NCBI RefSeq assembly: GCF_965228935.1 | Contig: NZ_OZ245846.1 | Span: 1,674,001 to 1,738,000, forward strand | DNA length: 64,000 nucleotides | Source: Ulvibacterium sp965228935 | GTDB taxonomy: Bacteria; Bacteroidota; Bacteroidia; Flavobacteriales; Flavobacteriaceae | Reading direction: 5' to 3' | Shown: piece after piece, positions 1 through 8,655 of the stretch | Position numbering within the stretch: position 1 is the first letter of the stretch | Layout of the letters: the number at the start of each line of letters is the position of its first letter | Position numbers and translations under genes: made by a program | Notes under the pieces: generated by a model | The model's input: only the letters and a program-made list of their open reading frames with translations | What the model was told of the DNA's origin: nothing | Database searches by the model: none

Positions 1-1848
1 AAACATACAACGGAAGCTGAAAGAATGCTTTGGGAAGCACTACGTGCTAAAAGGCTGGATGGATTCAAATTCAGAAGACAGCATATTATCGATGAATTTA
101 TAGTTGATTTTGTATGTCTTTCCAAGAAATTGGTCATCGAAGTAGACGGGGCATATCATCTAAAACCGGAAATTAAGGAAGCCGATACATTAAGAACTAA
201 AATTCTCGAACAGGATTTTGGATTTCATGTCATGAGATTTACCAATGAAGAGGTTATCGGTGATATGGATAGTGTTTTACAAAAAATTTCCGAAAAGCTG
301 CTCGGCATTCCCCTCGTGGGGGAACCGAAGGGGGCCATACCTTTCCCGGCCGATTTTATCGCAGAAGGTGTGGATCAGACCAGAGGGTGGTTTTATACCT
401 TACACGCTATTGCCACTATGGTCTTTGATTCGGTGGCCTATAAGAATGTGGTATCCAATGGACTGGTGCTGGATAAGGACGGGAAAAAGATGTCCAAACG
501 CTATGGAAATGCGGTCGATCCTTTTGAGACGATGGAGGAACATGGCCCTGATGCAACACGCTGGTACATGATTTCCAATGCCAATCCATGGGATAACCTA
601 AAGTTTGATATAGAGGGTATTCTAGAAGTAAAACGCAAATTTTTTGGAACGTTGTACAATACGTATTCCTTTTTTGCACTCTATGCCAATATAGACCAAT
701 TTGATTATTCGGAAAAGGAAATCCCTTTACAAGAACGTCCGGAAATAGATCGATGGATTCTTTCGGAATTGAACTCCTTGATCAAATTGGTGGATGAGGC
801 CTATGCCGCTTACGAACCTACCCGGGCAACCCGGGCCATATCGGAATATGTACAGGAGAACCTGAGCAATTGGTATGTTCGTCTTTGTAGGAGGCGTTTT
901 TGGAAGGGAGATTATCAGAAGGATAAAATTTCGGCCTATCAGACCCTGTACACCTGTTTGGAAACGATAGCCAAACTATCGGCTCCGGTGGCACCCTTTT
1001 TCATGGATCGTTTGTATAGGGATTTAACTCGTGCCACGCATAAGGAAGCTTTTGAAAGTGTGCATTTGGCCAATTTCCCGCAATATGATGCTTCTATGAT
1101 CGATGAAGTGTTGCAGAGCAAAATGAAAAAGGCGCAGGATATATCCTCCTTGGTACTTTCTATACGTCAAAAGGAGCGGATAAAAGTACGTCAACCACTG
1201 CAAAAGATTATGATCCCTGTATTGGACGAGAAACAAAAACAGGAAATAGAGGCGGTCTCGGATTTGATAAGATCGGAGGTAAATGTAAAGGAAATAGAAT
1301 TATTGGACGATGCCTCCGGCATCCTTGTCAAACAAATTAAACCAAATTTCAAGATTTTGGGGCCCAGATTTGGGAAAGATATGAAAAGCATTGCCCGATC
1401 TATAGGGAATTTGGGACAAGAGGATATCCAAAAAATTGAGCGGGAAGGCGAAATATCCCTTGACATTGAAAATAAAATTATTAAATTACAGTTAGATGAT
1501 GTAGAGATTTCCTCGCAGGATATAGAAGGTTGGCTCGTAGCTAGTTCCGGTTCTTTAACAGTGGCCTTGGACGTAACCATAGACGATGAGCTAAAAAAAG
1601 AGGGTATCGCCAGGGAATTGGTGAACCGTATACAAAACTTGCGAAAAGAGTCCGGTTTTGAGGTAACCGATAAAATCGATATAAAAATCCTAAAGGATGG
1701 ATTGGTCGAAAAAGCGGTGGAAAGCAATTTAAAATATATCAAGACCGAAACGTTGACCGCTGAGCTGGACTTTGAGGAAATACTGGAAAAAGGCACTGAA
1801 GTGACCTTTGATGAGATTAATACAAAATTATTGATAGAAAAACACTAA
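1..1848 (+). CDS. ileS: Isoleucyl-tRNA synthetase, C-terminal part, with inserted DUF559 domain (5' end outside window)
   Basis: The reading frame is open from base 1, so the gene begins upstream. From about 340 onward it is class I isoleucine-tRNA ligase: the FPADFIAEGVDQTRGW block, the KMSKR loop at 487-501, then the anticodon-binding helical domain and the long C-terminal extension. The first ~100 codons are not synthetase. They match the DUF559 family (Vsr-like, PD-(D/E)XK fold) with TEAERMLW, FRRQH, VDFVC and the IEVDGAYH core. The insert falls between the HIGH half (not visible) and the KMSKS half of the catalytic domain, just before the DQxRGW strand, and keeps frame. An ATG at 25 exists but is internal to the DUF559 domain. 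Stop at 1846; the next gene follows after 4 bases. Confidence 0.93.
   Translation, partial: KHTTEAERMLWEALRAKRLDGFKFRRQHIIDEFIVDFVCLSKKLVIEVDGAYHLKPEIKEADTLRTKILEQDFGFHVMRFTNEEVIGDMDSVLQKISEKLLGIPLVGEPKGAIPFPADFIAEGVDQTRGWFYTLHAIATMVFDSVAYKNVVSNGLVLDKDGKKMSKRYGNAVDPFETMEEHGPDATRWYMISNANPWDNLKFDIEGILEVKRKFFGTLYNTYSFFALYANIDQFDYSEKEIPLQERPEIDRWILSELNSLIKLVDEAYAAYEPTRATRAISEYVQENLSNWYVRLCRRRFWKGDYQKDKISAYQTLYTCLETIAKLSAPVAPFFMDRLYRDLTRATHKEAFESVHLANFPQYDASMIDEVLQSKMKKAQDISSLVLSIRQKERIKVRQPLQKIMIPVLDEKQKQEIEAVSDLIRSEVNVKEIELLDDASGILVKQIKPNFKILGPRFGKDMKSIARSIGNLGQEDIQKIEREGEISLDIENKIIKLQLDDVEISSQDIEGWLVASSGSLTVALDVTIDDELKKEGIARELVNRIQNLRKESGFEVTDKIDIKILKDGLVEKAVESNLKYIKTETLTAELDFEEILEKGTEVTFDEINTKLLIEKH
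308..324. repeat. GC-rich hairpin at the DUF559/IleRS junction
   Basis: TTCCCC (308-313) and GGGGAA (319-324) form a perfect 6-bp stem around a 5-base loop. A second partial pairing, CCCCTCG with CGAAGGGG (326-333), overlaps it. It lies inside the coding frame, between the last DUF559 residues and the point where the synthetase resumes. It reads like the end of a REP-type palindromic element carried with the insert. Confidence 0.5.
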
Positions 1849-1852
1849 GGAT

Positions 1853-2236
1853 ATGGCACAAGATTTAAAAGTTAGATATTCCGACAAGGACTTGGCAGAA
1901 TTCAAGGCACTTATAGAGGAAAAGATAGAAAAGGCGAAAAGCCATTTGGATCTTTTGAAGAGTTCCTATATGAACGATGGCGATAACGGTACGGATGATA
2001 CCTCCCCTACCTTCAAGGCTTTTGAGGAAGGTTCACAAACTATGAGTAAAGAGGCCAATACCCAATTGGCCATTAGACAGGAAAAGTTTATCCGGGACCT
2101 TAAAAATGCCCTTTTGCGTATTGAAAACAAAACCTATGGTATTTGTAGGGTAACCGGCAAGCTTATCAATAAGGAAAGATTAAAGCTTGTGCCTCATGCC
2201 ACTTTAAGCATAGAGGCGAAGAACATGCAGAAATAG
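1853..2236 (+). CDS. TraR/DksA family protein with degenerate zinc finger
   Basis: This 127-residue protein has the DksA/TraR layout: an N-terminal helical hairpin (about residues 8-60, rich in Lys and Glu) and a C-terminal finger-like segment (YGICRVTGKL to the PHATLS motif). DksA-type proteins bind the RNA polymerase secondary channel and modulate initiation. Only one cysteine of the usual C4 finger remains: the second position of the first pair is Gly and the PHATLS motif lacks the second pair, so zinc binding is doubtful. The gene starts 4 bases after ileS and is probably cotranscribed with it. Family assignment is good; the actual regulatory role is inferred. Confidence 0.85.
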   Translation: MAQDLKVRYSDKDLAEFKALIEEKIEKAKSHLDLLKSSYMNDGDNGTDDTSPTFKAFEEGSQTMSKEANTQLAIRQEKFIRDLKNALLRIENKTYGICRVTGKLINKERLKLVPHATLSIEAKNMQK

Positions 2237-2550
2237 CCAACTCGCAACGAAGGGAGAAAAAATGACCTATGGACTCCATGGGACATCATGGATTTTTGGG
2301 CATATCACCATAGCGCGCATGGGATGCCTTGCTTCTCGCCTATCAGCATTCCATTTTTTGCGCTCCCGGGAATGGATTGGTAAAACTCTCGCTGCTCTTC
2401 ACATATTTTCTTTTCAGATCAAGGTTAACGATAGTTTTGGAAAATCCCTTAAAACAATAAATGCCAAATGGGTAGGGTAACCGGAAATATCTATCCAAGG
2501 AAAACCAAATAATATAACTATTTTTGCCCACTCAAATGGCAAAGTAATCC
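2237..2550. other. Intergenic region before lspA
   Basis: This 314-base stretch lies between the DksA-like gene and lspA. Short open frames on both strands lack coding character and recognisable motifs. The only supportable element is the lspA promoter near its right end. Confidence 0.6.
2519..2526 (+). promoter_or_regulatory. lspA promoter, -7 element TATTTTTG
   Basis: TATTTTTG matches the Bacteroidetes -7 consensus TAnnTTTG and lies 24 bases before the lspA ATG. No clear TTTG/TTG -33 element is visible. It would give lspA its own transcript, separate from ileS and the dksA-like gene. Confidence 0.5.
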
Positions 2551-3213
2551 ATGAGCTTAAAGAAATCCGTCTTACTTATATTGATAATTTTGATCATAGA
2601 TCAGCTTAGCAAGATATATATCAAGACGCATTTTGTCCTAGGAGAATCGGTAGATGTTCTCAGCTGGTTTAAAATACTGTTCATTGAAAATTCAGGAGCG
2701 GCCTGGGGGGCAAAATTGAGTGATTTTTTGCCCATTTCCGAATCCACGGGAAAATTGGTCTTAACCGTTTTTAGATTGTTTGCCGTTGCGGGAATAGGGT
2801 ATTGGCTCTATGATACCATACAAAAGAACTCTTCCAGAACTTTGATTTTAGCGGTTTCCCTAATTTTTGCCGGAGCTTTGGGCAATATTATCGATTCCGT
2901 ATTCTATGGCATTTTATTCAACGATAGTACCGGACAGGTGGCCACTTGGTTTTCCGATGAACCCTACGGGAGTCTTTTCTACGGTAAGGTAGTGGATATG
3001 TTGTATTTTCCCATGATCGATACCACATGGCCGGAATGGGTACCCTATTTTGGGGGAAACAACTTCCGCTTCTTTGAACCCGTATTCAACGTTGCGGATA
3101 CGGCCATAAGTACGGGTGTGGGAATATTGTTGGTCTTTAACAAAAAGGCTTTTGGGAAAAAGGAAGATGGGACGGAACCTGCCGAAGAGGATCAGGAAGA
3201 GGGAAACGTATAG
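2551..3213 (+). CDS. lspA: Lipoprotein signal peptidase (signal peptidase II)
   Basis: An inner-membrane aspartic peptidase that cleaves prolipoprotein signal peptides at the lipobox cysteine. The 220-residue protein has an N-terminal membrane segment, an early Asp (IIDQLSK), the conserved NSGAAWG block and the C-terminal FNVADT catalytic motif, with membrane helices between. It is longer than the roughly 160-residue E. coli enzyme because of an extra periplasmic loop (about residues 125-170), which I recall from Bacteroidetes homologues. The charged C-terminal tail overlaps the convergent 5-formyl-THF cyclo-ligase by 22 bases. Its substrates would include the several lipoproteins encoded in this window. 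Confidence 0.96.
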   Translation: MSLKKSVLLILIILIIDQLSKIYIKTHFVLGESVDVLSWFKILFIENSGAAWGAKLSDFLPISESTGKLVLTVFRLFAVAGIGYWLYDTIQKNSSRTLILAVSLIFAGALGNIIDSVFYGILFNDSTGQVATWFSDEPYGSLFYGKVVDMLYFPMIDTTWPEWVPYFGGNNFRFFEPVFNVADTAISTGVGILLVFNKKAFGKKEDGTEPAEEDQEEGNV

Positions 3214-3761
3214 GTTTTTTCCGGAGTCACACAATAGTTCAAGGGTACGTCTTCTGTACTAACATCGGCAATGCTTTTTTCTGCCTCAAATAAGGAAACC
3301 CCTACTTTTATAACATCTGGGCGGCACTCCTTTAAAAATCCGTCATAAAATCCCTTTCCGTATCCTACCCTGTTTCCTTGAGTATCAAAGGCCAAAAGCG
3401 GAATAAAAACTACATCTATTAATTTTGAGGGAATTTCATTGCATTCTACCGGTTCTGGAATCTGCCAAACGCTTTTTTTGAGTTTTGTATTTTGGGACAA
3501 TAAGCAATTCAAAAGCTTACCATTGGAATCCACTTTGGGAACCACAACGTTCTTGTTCTTTCCCTGAAGAATAGAAACCGTAAACGAGGTATCAATTTCC
3601 TTTTTCTGTGAAATGGACAAAAAAATATGATAATAATCCAATGACCAAATAGGGAGCTGCAGAAGCCTATTGCTGATATGTAAACTGGAATTAATTAAAG
3701 ATGGAACGGAAATATCTTTCCTTAATTTGGAATATTTCCTTCGTAAATCTTTTTTCAACAT
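3192..3761 (-). CDS. 5-formyltetrahydrofolate cyclo-ligase
   Basis: Converts 5-formyl-THF to 5,10-methenyl-THF with ATP, in cytosolic one-carbon metabolism. The 189-residue length is normal for the family. Visible signatures are the basic N-terminus (KKDLRRKY), the VVVPKV strand, and the C-terminal GNRVGYGKGFYDGFL loop that binds phosphate and substrate. Its last bases overlap the convergent lspA gene. A possible 28-codon membrane peptide lies just upstream on the same strand and might share its transcript. Confidence 0.93.
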   Translation of the reverse strand: MLKKDLRRKYSKLRKDISVPSLINSSLHISNRLLQLPIWSLDYYHIFLSISQKKEIDTSFTVSILQGKNKNVVVPKVDSNGKLLNCLLSQNTKLKKSVWQIPEPVECNEIPSKLIDVVFIPLLAFDTQGNRVGYGKGFYDGFLKECRPDVIKVGVSLFEAEKSIADVSTEDVPLNYCVTPEKTYTFPSS

Positions 3762-3802
3762 TAGGGTTGATTAAGATATCTACGAGAGAGGGAGAAGGAA
3801 GG

Positions 3803-3889
3803 TCAATCCTTTGCTGCTACTGCAAAATAGACCTTAAAGAAAAGCATCAATATCAAGTAGGTGCCCAAGGTAATAAGATAACTGTCCAT
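3803..3889 (-). CDS. Possible 28-residue membrane peptide
   Basis: A short frame on the minus strand starting MDSYLITLGTYLILMLFFKV and ending after AAKD. It has one 20-residue hydrophobic helix, an acidic N-terminus and a lysine near the C-terminus, as in single-span small membrane proteins. It lies 41 bases upstream of the 5-formyl-THF cyclo-ligase start, in the same direction. No strong ribosome binding site was seen; flavobacteria often lack them. It is too short to be established by sequence alone. Confidence 0.35.
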   Translation of the reverse strand: MDSYLITLGTYLILMLFFKVYFAVAAKD

Positions 3890-3945
3890 GCATTCACTGA
3901 TTTTGTGCTTTAAATGTAGCGAAAAAAAAACGTATTAAACCTATC

Positions 3946-3974
3946 AAATGCACTTTTTTATCGATGAAATGCAC
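3946..3974. promoter_or_regulatory. Paired AAATGCAC direct repeats, 21-bp period
   Basis: AAATGCAC occurs at 3946-3953 and again at 3967-3974, each followed by a T-rich run. The 21-bp spacing is two helical turns, so two protein subunits would sit on one face. It lies upstream of the leftward small peptide and cyclo-ligase, and about 320 bases before uvrC. The regulator is unknown. Confidence 0.3.
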
Positions 3975-4293
3975 ATTTTTAGGTAATTTTTAACGTTTTG
4001 ATAAAACTTCCATAATTTTTAATTAAATAGAAATCAATATAAGAAACTGATTTGTAAATACTTATGTATAAAATGTTGACTACAAAGGTTGAAAATACAC
4101 CGTGTAGGATATTGTTTATGGATCATTTCTGTTTCTAAAACCCTTCTTGGTAAAAAAAACCTCCACTCCTATAAACATATCCTAGTATTAAAGTAAATCC
4201 CTTTGCCTACGTTAAAAAAAATGAAAACTCCCCGCCTTTCAATAAAACAAAGTAATTTAACTTTGTCTAAGAAACGCGATTCTACTTCAAAAC
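3975..4293. other. AT-rich intergenic region upstream of uvrC
   Basis: Very AT-rich, with no credible coding frame on either strand. It holds the uvrC promoter at its right end. Nothing else could be supported. Confidence 0.5.
4237..4265 (+). promoter_or_regulatory. uvrC promoter
   Basis: TAACTTTG (4258-4265) fits the TAnnTTTG -7 consensus, with a TTTC resembling the -33 element 17 bases upstream (4237-4240). The -7 element ends 28 bases before the uvrC ATG. Confidence 0.5.
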
Positions 4294-6081
4294 ATGCCCC
4301 AAGTACCCATTCAAATACAGCTGAGCACCCTTCCCAATAGTCCCGGTGTTTATCAGTTTTTTGATTCCGACGGGAAAATGCTCTATGTGGGGAAAGCCAA
4401 AAACTTAAAAAAGCGGGTCACCTCTTATTTTGTGAAGAATCATGAATATGGAAAGACCCGGGTGATGGTAAAGAAAATAGACCGGATAAAACATATAGTC
4501 GTTCCTACGGAATCGGACGCACTATTGTTGGAAAACAATCTTATTAAGAAAAACCGACCACGGTATAACGTAATGCTTAGGGACGACAAGTCCTATCCTT
4601 GGATATGCATTAAAAAAGAGCGTTTCCCAAGAATATTCCCCACTCGGAAACTCATCAAGGACGGTTCCGAATACTATGGCCCATATACGAGCATGGGTAC
4701 TGTACGGACATTATTGGATCTCGTTAAAAGTGTTTATCCGTTGCGTACCTGCAACTATGACCTTTCCGCAGAAAAGATAGCTGCAGGGAAATATAAGTTA
4801 TGTTTGGAATATCATCTGGGCAATTGTAAGGGCCCCTGTGTAGGATTGCAAAATGCGGAGGAATACCATAGACAAATAGATGATATCCGAGAGATTATAA
4901 AAGGTAATTTTAAATCCTCCATTCAATATTTCAAAAAACAAATGAAGGCCTTGGCCAATGAAATGAAGTTCGAGGAGGCGCAACGCATCAAGGACAAAGT
5001 CCAGGTATTGGAAAATTATCAGGTAAAATCCACCATAGTAAACCCAAAGATCAATAATGTGGACGTTTTTTCCATTATTTCGGATGAGGCCTATGGCTAT
5101 GTGAATTTTTTGCAGCTTTCCCATGGATCTATAGTAAGGTCCCATACTATGGAGCTAAAAAAGAAACTCAATGAAAGGGATGCCGATCTTTTACAGTTGG
5201 CCATAGTTGAGATACGCCAAAGATTTAAATCCGAATCGAGGGAGCTGTACCTCCCGTTTGCAGTAATGGTGGAACCGCATTTAAAAGTGACGATTCCCAA
5301 GCTCGGTGATAAGCGAAAAATCCTGGAGCTATCGGAGCGGAATGCCAAATTCTTTAGGCAGGAAAGGTTTAAGCAAATCAAGATATTGGATCCGGACAGG
5401 CATACGAACCGGATTATGGCGCAGATGCAAAAAGACCTTAGGTTGGCCCATGAACCTAGACATATTGAATGTTTTGATAACAGTAATATTCAAGGAAGTA
5501 ATCCGGTTGCGGCCTGTGTGGTTTTTAGAAATGGAAAACCCTCCAAAAAGGAGTATAGGCATTACAATATTAAGACCGTAAAAGGCCCGGACGATTTTGC
5601 TTCTATGGAAGAAGTAGTATATAGGCGGTATAAAAGGCTGTTGGAAGAAGAAACCGAGTTACCTCAACTGATTATCATAGATGGGGGAAAGGGACAGTTA
5701 TCTTCTGCCCTAAAAAGTCTGGATGCTTTGGGTCTTAGAGGAAAGATAGCCATTGTCGGCATAGCGAAGCGGCTGGAGGAAATCTATTTTCCTGAAGATC
5801 CCGTTCCGTTGTATTTGGATAAAAAATCGGAAAGCTTACGGATTATCCAGCAACTTAGGAACGAGGCACACCGATTCGGAATCACATTTCATAGAAACAA
5901 GAGGAGTAAATCGGCAATCAACTCCGAGCTTGTGAGTATAGAAGGCATCGGGGAAAAGACCGCTCAAGAGTTATTGAGGAATTTTAAATCCGTAAAGCGC
6001 ATCAAAGAAGCCTCAATAGATAACTTGGCGGAGACTGTAGGAATGGCTAAGGCCAAAAAGATTTATGAAACATTTCACTGA
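4294..6081 (+). CDS. uvrC: Excinuclease ABC subunit C
   Basis: The dual-incision nuclease of nucleotide excision repair, recruited by UvrB. Domains in order: GIY-YIG nuclease (about 12-95, GVYQFF and MLYVGKAKNLKKR), a cysteine-containing segment (about 150-180), a UVR helix pair that binds UvrB (about 205-245), an RNase H-like endonuclease domain (about 370-540, ECFDNSNIQG and IIIDGGKGQL), and C-terminal helix-hairpin-helix repeats (VSIEGIGEKTA). The 595-residue length is normal. A start context with the promoter 28 bases upstream supports the ATG at 4294. Confidence 0.97.
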   Translation: MPQVPIQIQLSTLPNSPGVYQFFDSDGKMLYVGKAKNLKKRVTSYFVKNHEYGKTRVMVKKIDRIKHIVVPTESDALLLENNLIKKNRPRYNVMLRDDKSYPWICIKKERFPRIFPTRKLIKDGSEYYGPYTSMGTVRTLLDLVKSVYPLRTCNYDLSAEKIAAGKYKLCLEYHLGNCKGPCVGLQNAEEYHRQIDDIREIIKGNFKSSIQYFKKQMKALANEMKFEEAQRIKDKVQVLENYQVKSTIVNPKINNVDVFSIISDEAYGYVNFLQLSHGSIVRSHTMELKKKLNERDADLLQLAIVEIRQRFKSESRELYLPFAVMVEPHLKVTIPKLGDKRKILELSERNAKFFRQERFKQIKILDPDRHTNRIMAQMQKDLRLAHEPRHIECFDNSNIQGSNPVAACVVFRNGKPSKKEYRHYNIKTVKGPDDFASMEEVVYRRYKRLLEEETELPQLIIIDGGKGQLSSALKSLDALGLRGKIAIVGIAKRLEEIYFPEDPVPLYLDKKSESLRIIQQLRNEAHRFGITFHRNKRSKSAINSELVSIEGIGEKTAQELLRNFKSVKRIKEASIDNLAETVGMAKAKKIYETFH

Positions 6082-6103
6082 TATGGGCGACTAACGTAAA
6101 ACG

Positions 6104-8368
6104 ATGCCAAGACCTATTCTAATAGTATTCACTTTCTTATTTTCCCTCGTCCTAACGGCCCAAAATTCAGCTAAGGAAAAGGTAAAGGTGGGTGTTGTAC
6201 TAAGTGGCGGGGGCGCTAAGGGCATGGCGCATATTGGGGCATTGAAGGTATTGGAAGAGGCAGGAGTGGAAGTAGATTACATCGGTGGTACAAGTATGGG
6301 GGCCATTGTTGGAGCCTTATATGCGGCAGGGTATTCTGCTATTGAACTGGACTCTATTTTTAGGGCAATCGACTTTACGAATTTGATTCAGGACAATCTT
6401 CCAAGGGATGCCAAGACTTTTTATGAGAAGGAGGATTCGGAAAGATATGCCATTACCTTACCCTTCAACAATTTCAAGGTTTCCGTTCCTCCAGCGTATT
6501 CCGGCGGACAGAACATCTATAATGAATTGGTAAGGTTATTATATCACGTAAGGGACGTAAAGGATTTTTCCGAATTGCCTATTCCCTTTCTATGTATAGC
6601 GACCAATGCCGAGACAGGAGAAGAAGTACTACTCAATACGGGCTATTTGCCGGAAGCTGTTATGGCAAGCGGCGCCCTACCCTCACTTTTTGAACCTGCA
6701 TCGGTAGATGATATGATATTGATAGATGGAGGCGTGGTAAACAATTACCCGATAGATGAGGTTAGGAACATGGGAGCCGATATCATGATCGGGGTAGATG
6801 TTCAGCATGGCTTGTCCGATAGGGAGGAACTGCTTTCCGCTACGGAAATCCTTTTGCAGATAAACAATTTCAGAACTGTAAAGGATATGGGGGAAAAATC
6901 CGGAAGGACAGATATCTACATAAAACCCAAAATGGAAGACTTTTCCGTAATCGATTTTGATGAACGGGAGAATATCATAGATGAAGGTGAAATTGCCGCC
7001 CGGGAAAAATATGTGGAATTAAAGGAACTTTCCATAAGTCAAAATAGTTCCAAAAAGACAGTAAATTCCTTAGGGCTTAACGATAAACTTATTGTGAACA
7101 GACTGGTCATTTCAGGCAACAACGATAACTATTCACGGGGTTATGTGAAGGGAAAGTTAAGATTTGATCTTGGGGAAGAACTAAAGTTTGAAAAGTTTCA
7201 ACAAGGAATCAGTAATCTATCGGCTACCGGAAATTTTAAAACGATACGTTATAGGCTTACTTCCAATGGCATCGGTGAAGACCTTATTTTAAATCTGGAT
7301 GAAGATCCGAACAGGACATTATTACGCGTTGGGGCGCATTATGATAATCTTTATAAAAGTGCCGCAATAATCAATCTGACCAAAAAAAGGCTTTTGACTA
7401 AGGACGACCTTGCGTCGTTCGATATGATTCTTGGCGACAACGTCAGGTACAACTTTCAATACTATGTGGATAAGGGGACCTATTGGAGTTTTGGAATCAA
7501 CTCCCGGTTCAATGCATTTGAGAAAGAAATAGACTATGATTTGATCAGTGGTAATTTTGATGTAGTGGATGACCCGAATATAAATAGTATTAATCTGGAT
7601 ATTACGGATGTGACCAATCAAGTTTATGTACAGACCGTACTTAGGGAAGAGTTTGCCTTTACTACGGGGATAGAACACAAATTTTTAAAATACAGTACAA
7701 GGACCTTGGGGAACGTTCCGCAAACGGAGTCATTGATTGCCGTAAGATCCTCCGGTGAACGGACCTTTTTCGAAAAAAGTAATTTTTACAGTGCCTTTGG
7801 TCGGCTTACATTGGATACCTATGATGACAAATATTTTCCATCAAAAGGCCTGTTTTTTGATGGAGATTTTCATTTTTACATTTTTTCTTCGGACTTCAAT
7901 GATAACTTCAAGGAGTTCTCAATAGCCCAGGCAAGATTGGGAGGTGCCTTTCCCATACTAAAAAATCTATCGTTAAACGTTGAGTCCCAAGGAGGTTTTA
8001 AATTGGGAACCTCCAATGTAACTTCCTTTGATTTTGTCCTAGGAGGCTTCGGTACCGATTTGATCAATAATTTTGTACCATTCATCGGGTATGATTTTTT
8101 GAGCTTGCCCGGCAATAGTTTTGTAAAATCCTATGCTAGGGTCGACTGGGAATTTGCCCGGAAAAACCATCTCATGTTTACGGCGAATTTTGCCAACGTA
8201 CAAGATGATATTTTTAGATTGGGCGAGTGGTTTACGGAACCGAGTTTTTCCGGGTATGGTATTAGCTATGGTTGGGAGTCTTTTTTGGGCCCCGTGCAGG
8301 TTATGTATTCCTGGTCTCCGGAAGGGGATACCGGGAATTTCTTTTTTAGTGTGGGCTATTGGTTCTAG
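6104..8368 (+). CDS. Patatin-like phospholipase with POTRA and outer membrane barrel
   Basis: A signal peptide (residues 1-19) precedes a patatin lipase domain (about 27-230) with the GGGAKG oxyanion loop, the nucleophile in GTSMG and the catalytic Asp in IDGGVVNNYP. A POTRA-like segment follows (about 330-400), then a bacterial surface antigen type beta-barrel ending in an aromatic residue (VGYWF). This matches the PlpD/type Vd autotransporter architecture, in which the lipase is exported through its own barrel. A Ser-Asp dyad acting on phospholipid acyl esters is expected. The gene starts 22 bases after uvrC and could be cotranscribed with it. Confidence 0.92.
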   Translation: MPRPILIVFTFLFSLVLTAQNSAKEKVKVGVVLSGGGAKGMAHIGALKVLEEAGVEVDYIGGTSMGAIVGALYAAGYSAIELDSIFRAIDFTNLIQDNLPRDAKTFYEKEDSERYAITLPFNNFKVSVPPAYSGGQNIYNELVRLLYHVRDVKDFSELPIPFLCIATNAETGEEVLLNTGYLPEAVMASGALPSLFEPASVDDMILIDGGVVNNYPIDEVRNMGADIMIGVDVQHGLSDREELLSATEILLQINNFRTVKDMGEKSGRTDIYIKPKMEDFSVIDFDERENIIDEGEIAAREKYVELKELSISQNSSKKTVNSLGLNDKLIVNRLVISGNNDNYSRGYVKGKLRFDLGEELKFEKFQQGISNLSATGNFKTIRYRLTSNGIGEDLILNLDEDPNRTLLRVGAHYDNLYKSAAIINLTKKRLLTKDDLASFDMILGDNVRYNFQYYVDKGTYWSFGINSRFNAFEKEIDYDLISGNFDVVDDPNINSINLDITDVTNQVYVQTVLREEFAFTTGIEHKFLKYSTRTLGNVPQTESLIAVRSSGERTFFEKSNFYSAFGRLTLDTYDDKYFPSKGLFFDGDFHFYIFSSDFNDNFKEFSIAQARLGGAFPILKNLSLNVESQGGFKLGTSNVTSFDFVLGGFGTDLINNFVPFIGYDFLSLPGNSFVKSYARVDWEFARKNHLMFTANFANVQDDIFRLGEWFTEPSFSGYGISYGWESFLGPVQVMYSWSPEGDTGNFFFSVGYWF

Positions 8369-8655
8369 TTGGAGAATAGCCTGCGTATGAATGTATGCGA
8401 TAGAGCCCATTGGGAATATTTCCTTGAGCTGAATGCTGACAATGCCTTAACATGGTATTTGCTTCTTTTTCCCGATATTTGTAACAACTTTTATTGAGTC
8501 AATGAGTAGGACAAGGATTGATATTACTTCCCACCTTAGGGCCATGTGGTAAACGGGTTACTTACTTCGTTAAGATTCAGGTGCATAGTTCGTTATCTCG
8601 AGCAGTATTTTTTTAGCACCATAACAAGTATTTCTAATCCATTCAATAAAAAATC

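Noticed and set aside
1191..1796. 201-codon frame on the minus strand inside ileS
   Set aside because: It is antisense to a clearly conserved synthetase domain; the protein is Ser/Ile/Phe-rich with no motifs, as expected for a shadow frame.
2262..2480. 72-codon frame between the DksA-like gene and lspA
   Set aside because: No motif, no start context and mixed composition; the lspA promoter follows it. Treated as noncoding.
3701..3913. 70-codon frame on the plus strand after lspA
   Set aside because: Overlaps the 5' end of the cyclo-ligase in antisense and shows no conserved features.
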